A stretch of 64,000 nt of DNA from positions 186,001 to 250,000 of the forward strand of contig NZ_JAHKRN010000005.1 of assembly GCF_019396385.1 (NCBI RefSeq). Reading direction: 5' to 3'. Under the pieces are notes generated by a model, which ran no database searches, had not been told where the DNA came from, and worked only from the letters and a program-made list of their open reading frames with translations. Of this stretch, positions 61,030 through 64,000 are shown piece by piece; within the stretch, counting starts at the first letter, position 1, and each line of letters begins with the position of its first letter. The position numbers were made by a program, and so were the translations under genes. This DNA is from Nonomuraea harbinensis. GTDB lineage: Bacteria > Actinomycetota > Actinomycetes > Streptosporangiales > Streptosporangiaceae.

Positions 61030-63141
61030 TCAGGCGGGGATCAGCTCGTGCAGGGTCGCGGGCGTGACCACGCGCGCCCCCTCCGGCAGCTCCGCCGGCG
61101 CCGCCGGCCCGAGATAGGTGGTGTGCGCCGCCGAAGAGCCTTTGGCGCGCAGCCGGTCGGCCAGGTAGCGGACCGTCAGATACTCGCGCTCCACGATCGA
61201 GCGCACCAGCAGCGAGGCGGTGACCCGGTTGCCCTCCACCTGGTTGAAGTCCGGATATCCCTTCAGGTAGAGGTGCAGCCACTTCACCCGCCAGGCGCCG
61301 TCGCCGTCGCGCAGGAAGGCCAGGGGCAGCGCGACCCGGCCGGAGCCGCGCAGATCGGACTTCATCCGTACGGTACGCGGCTCGAAGGGGAGGCCCCGCT
61401 GCTCGTCGTTCCTCGTCATGTAGCCGAAGAACGCCTCGGCGGCCTCGTCGAACGGTTCCCCCGCGTAGACGTGGACCTGGGGGATGATGATCGACCGGGT
61501 GGCGGCGGCGAGCCGGATGTCGACGAACTCCGACGCGCCTTCCGGCGCCTCGGTGAGGTCGCCGGAATACCGCGCGAAGCCGCTGCTGTAGTTGGTCCAC
61601 GACACGTGGATCTCGTCGCCGTACGAGTCGTCCAGCATGAGCGCGGACAGGTCGTAGTCGGTGCGGCGTTCGGCCTGCCGCCAGTGCACGAAGAACCGGA
61701 GCAGCTCGCCGTCCACCGGTGAGATCGAGCCGCGGGGCAGCATGCCGAGACCGGGCGCGACGGCCTTGCCCGACAGGGGCAGGGCGACGCCGAGCATGTC
61801 GGGGTCGACGATCAGCTCGCCGGGGTCCGGGAGGCGGCGGGTGATCTCCTCGTCCAGGAGGGCCAGCGCGTGGGCCAGCACCTCCCGGTCCAGCGGCGGG
61901 CGGGAGTCGGGCGTGGTGAAGGCCCGGCCGTGCCGGTTGGTGAAGACGCGGCCGGGGGCGGGGGACAGGCGGTTCTGCACGTGCTCGCGCAGCGACAGCA
62001 GCACGCGGCCGGACGCGTGCGCCGCGGCCCGCGCCGCCGCGTCCAGCACGTCCCGCGCGGACGGGCTGAGGCGCAGCAGGTGGTCCAGGCGGCGCAGCAG
62101 CGCGCCGGGCGCGTTGGCGAGCAGCGTGACGGCCTCGGCGGGGCGGCCATCCGCCAGGGCGGCCTCGACCCGGCTGTCGAGGCTCGGGGCCTCGCGCGTA
62201 CCCCTGGCCACCTCGAAGACCTGGGCGGCGCGCGGCAGCAGCGGGTACTCGTGCGGGTGCAGCCGCTCGCCGAGCCGCTTCCACCGCTCCCGGTGGCGTG
62301 GCACGTCGCCGAGCTTGGCGGGGGTGGCCACCGCGTCCAGGGCCCGCAGGAGCGCGCGGCGCTCGGCGCGGCGGAAGGACCGGAACCGCGTGGGGGTGGC
62401 CAGCGTGACGTCCCCGCCGGAGAGGGCGCAGGCCAGGCGGAGCACGTCGGTCACCGTGTCCACCAGCGGCGGACGCCCGGCGGCCAGCCGCGCCTCGTTG
62501 AGCACGGCGCGGTTCTCGCGCACCGGGATGCGCTCCGGCTCGTCGGCGCAGCTCGCGGCCAGCAGACGCAGCGCCGCCAGGTCCTCCTCGGCGAGCGGGG
62601 CCTCGGAGCCGGCCATCGACAGGAACAGCGCGCGGGTCTCCGCCTCCAGGCTCCCGCCCAGCTCCAGCACCGTCACCCGGTCGGAGGCCAGCGGGACCAG
62701 CTCGGCGTGCGCGGCCAGCAGGTCGGCGTAGGTGTGCTGGTAGCGGCCGTACGCGGGGAAGTCCAGCAGGTCGACGATCTCCGGCCGCGCGCGCTCGGCG
62801 GTCACCGGGTCGAGCAGCGCCTGGCGGAGCAGGCCGGCCCAGAACTCCAGGGTGTCGGGCACGTTCCTGGGGAAGTCGACGAAGTAGGCGTTGTGGAGGA
62901 CGTGGTCGCCGGCCAGGGTCCTGACCGCGGCGAGGACCCGTACGCCCAGATCCAGTACGGCCTCGCCGGGCAGGTGCGACAGCCGTCCGAGCAGGGCGGG
63001 CGAGCAGGTGAAGCCGGCGGTCAGCAGCGCGGCGTCGAGCTGCCGGGCGGCGGCCTCTCCCCAGCCCGGGGCGGCACCGGCGGGGGCGTCGACGGGGACG
63101 CGCAGGCGCCGGGCGATGACGAGGGCCTCTAAGTCGCTCAC
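61030..63141 (-). CDS. SCO0854/MXAN_6230-like protein of unknown function
   Basis: A 703-residue protein without signal peptide or membrane helix. The N-terminal half is helical with repeated HEAT-like segments; the C-terminal half is beta-rich (SISPVDGELLRFFVHWRQAERRTDYDLSALMLDD, IHVSWTNYSSGFARYSGDLTEAPEGASEFVDI, IIIPQVHVYAGEPFDEAAEAFFGYM), resembling the TerD-like strands found in tellurite-resistance-associated proteins. The similarity to SCO0854-type proteins is from memory and not certain; no RING Cys/His pattern was seen. GTG 63141 has TAAAGT six bases upstream (leaderless). Confidence 0.6.
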   Translation of the reverse strand: MSDLEALVIARRLRVPVDAPAGAAPGWGEAAARQLDAALLTAGFTCSPALLGRLSHLPGEAVLDLGVRVLAAVRTLAGDHVLHNAYFVDFPRNVPDTLEFWAGLLRQALLDPVTAERARPEIVDLLDFPAYGRYQHTYADLLAAHAELVPLASDRVTVLELGGSLEAETRALFLSMAGSEAPLAEEDLAALRLLAASCADEPERIPVRENRAVLNEARLAAGRPPLVDTVTDVLRLACALSGGDVTLATPTRFRSFRRAERRALLRALDAVATPAKLGDVPRHRERWKRLGERLHPHEYPLLPRAAQVFEVARGTREAPSLDSRVEAALADGRPAEAVTLLANAPGALLRRLDHLLRLSPSARDVLDAAARAAAHASGRVLLSLREHVQNRLSPAPGRVFTNRHGRAFTTPDSRPPLDREVLAHALALLDEEITRRLPDPGELIVDPDMLGVALPLSGKAVAPGLGMLPRGSISPVDGELLRFFVHWRQAERRTDYDLSALMLDDSYGDEIHVSWTNYSSGFARYSGDLTEAPEGASEFVDIRLAAATRSIIIPQVHVYAGEPFDEAAEAFFGYMTRNDEQRGLPFEPRTVRMKSDLRGSGRVALPLAFLRDGDGAWRVKWLHLYLKGYPDFNQVEGNRVTASLLVRSIVEREYLTVRYLADRLRAKGSSAAHTTYLGPAAPAELPEGARVVTPATLHELIPA

Positions 63142-63237
63142 CGCTGAACTTTATCGGCGAACTGATCCACTTTCGTGGGGTTTTCGCGTGAGCCCGCCCG
63201 GGTCCGACCCGGGCGGGCTCAGGACGGTGTGCGGTGA

Positions 63238-63645
63238 TCAGCGCACTTCGAAGCAGGTGCGGCCCTTGGGACGCCAGCCGGATCCGACCTTCTCCCAGCC
63301 CTGCGCGCAGATCCTCGACCCGGCGGTGTAGTCGTCCACCCCGCTCCAGATCGCCGCCTGGGGCGGGGTGTGGTCGCCCCGCTGGATCGTGTGCCGGCCT
63401 TCGCGATGCAGGTCGATGTGCCCGGTCCAGGCGCCGGTGCGGCCGTCGTGGTAGGCCTCGGCGTAGGTGACGCGCACCCCCTCGTTCACCACTTTCAGGC
63501 AGACCCCGGGGACGTCGGTCCGGTTGCTGCACGACTGGTGGTCGGCGTGCGCGGCGGGGGTCCCGGCGAGCAGCCCCGTCAGGAGCATCGCTCCCGCGAG
63601 GAGCCCCTTGGCGGCGGAGGACGCGGTGCGGGTACGGGTGTTCAT
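63238..63645 (-). CDS. Small secreted Cys-containing protein
   Basis: A 135-residue exported protein: Sec signal (residues 1-35, ending AAHA-D) then a domain with four Cys (QSCSNRT, GVCLKVV, RICAQGW, RTCFEVR) likely forming two disulfides. ATG 63645 has GGAGG upstream. The ORF upstream is unsupported. No enzyme motif; actinobacterial small secreted proteins of this kind are common. Confidence 0.78.
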   Translation of the reverse strand: MNTRTRTASSAAKGLLAGAMLLTGLLAGTPAAHADHQSCSNRTDVPGVCLKVVNEGVRVTYAEAYHDGRTGAWTGHIDLHREGRHTIQRGDHTPPQAAIWSGVDDYTAGSRICAQGWEKVGSGWRPKGRTCFEVR

Positions 63646-63800
63646 CTCTGGATTCCTCCCTCGGTGTCCGGCGGCCGTTCCGCTGGACGGGAACCAGAGA
63701 AGCCGCCCGGCCGAGGTGTCCAACAGGGGCGCGGACGGACTCGAACGGAATCGATCCACTTCCGCGCCGATCCCGGACAGGGCGTCGCCACCGGGGCCGA

Positions 63801-64000
63801 TCAGTCGCTCCGGCCGGCCCGCCACTCCGGCGCCAGCACTGACCAGACCTCCATGTCGTGCCGCCGGCCGCGGTAGGGGTAGCTCTCGCGCAGCACGCCG
63901 TCCTTGGTCATGCCGAGCCGCCGGGCGACGGCGATGCTGGCCGCGTTCTCCGACGAGACCACCCACTCCACGCGGTGGATGCCGCGCTCCTCGACGGCCC
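63801..64000 (-). CDS. GNAT-family acetyltransferase, 5' end truncated by window
   Basis: The last ~66 codons of a gene running off the right edge. AVEERGIHRVEWVVSSENAASIAVARRLGMTKDGVLRESYPYRGRRHDMEVWSVL is the C-terminal half of an Acetyltransf_3 (RimJ/RimL-like) GNAT domain, including the conserved NAASIAVARRLGM acetyl-CoA segment. The acceptor is unknown. Stop TGA at 63801. Confidence 0.88.
   Translation of the reverse strand, partial: AVEERGIHRVEWVVSSENAASIAVARRLGMTKDGVLRESYPYRGRRHDMEVWSVLAPEWRAGRSD

Noticed and set aside
61019..63532. An 837-codon minus-strand frame overlapping the 703-residue gene in another phase
   Set aside because: Product is almost only Ala, Arg, Gly and Pro; the in-phase 703-residue frame shows real protein-like composition.

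Overview
The window is very GC-rich, with strong third-position G/C bias, frequent GTG and TTG starts, many start codons 6-7 bases after a TANNNT -10 box (leaderless mRNA style), an AfsR-type SARP regulator, a conservon-like sensor, an IdeR-type iron box and TIGR/MauE-style redox genes. This points to a filamentous actinomycete, most likely of the Streptosporangiales (for example Nonomuraea or Streptosporangium); the genus is an inference. No integrase, transposase, CRISPR or rRNA was seen; the DNA looks chromosomal.

Layout. 1-2.4 kb: a DUF4184 membrane protein, a SpoU/TrmH RNA methyltransferase and a secreted degenerate zinc-peptidase relative. 2.5-7.1 kb: a complete selenocysteine module, selD facing away from selA-selB, then the UGA-decoding tRNA-Sec; SelB carries a large 36-bp tandem-repeat insertion. 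7.1-8.7 kb: a SigE-family sigma factor with a membrane-anchored beta-propeller partner. 8.8-11.7 kb: a tightly coupled five-gene operon resembling a stripped-down mau maturation system (MauE-like, thioredoxin-like, Tat-exported Cys-rich protein, an unknown protein and a polytopic membrane protein). The membrane protein gene is interrupted by one in-frame UGA followed by a SECIS-like hairpin, only 2.6 kb from the Sec machinery; this is the best candidate for something new.

11.9-15.2 kb: a LacI-controlled ThuA/Gfo-Idh sugar locus with two 14-bp operators. 15.2-20.6 kb: D,D-carboxypeptidase, iron-box-preceded DedA-like protein, secreted protein, SARP regulator. 20.7-28 kb: flippase-like and PIG-L proteins, a divergent glycosyltransferase sharing a symmetric leaderless promoter, SRPBCC protein, lipoprotein, Rieske oxygenase, DUF1707 and MEDS/ATPase regulators. 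28-34.5 kb: DUF998, UspA, APC permease, a MetRS with a likely attenuator, phosphotriesterase-like hydrolase, STAS and group-2 sigma factor. 34.7-39.2 kb: a 28-residue membrane peptide, an unknown protein, a ~52-bp intergenic repeat array and Tex with an RG-rich tail.

39.2-48.8 kb: amidohydrolase, RpiB-like isomerase, then DUF917, hydantoinase and a complete five-gene peptide/nickel-type ABC importer, plausibly one uptake-and-hydrolysis system for a cyclic amide or similar compound. 48.8-51 kb: a conservon remnant with only CvnA and CvnC types. 51.2-64 kb: a paralogous solute-binding lipoprotein, a papain-like protein, NDH-2, AlkA-type glycosylase, small envelope proteins, a GntR/YtrA-controlled ABC exporter locus, an SCO0854-like protein, a secreted Cys-containing protein and a truncated GNAT acetyltransferase at the edge.
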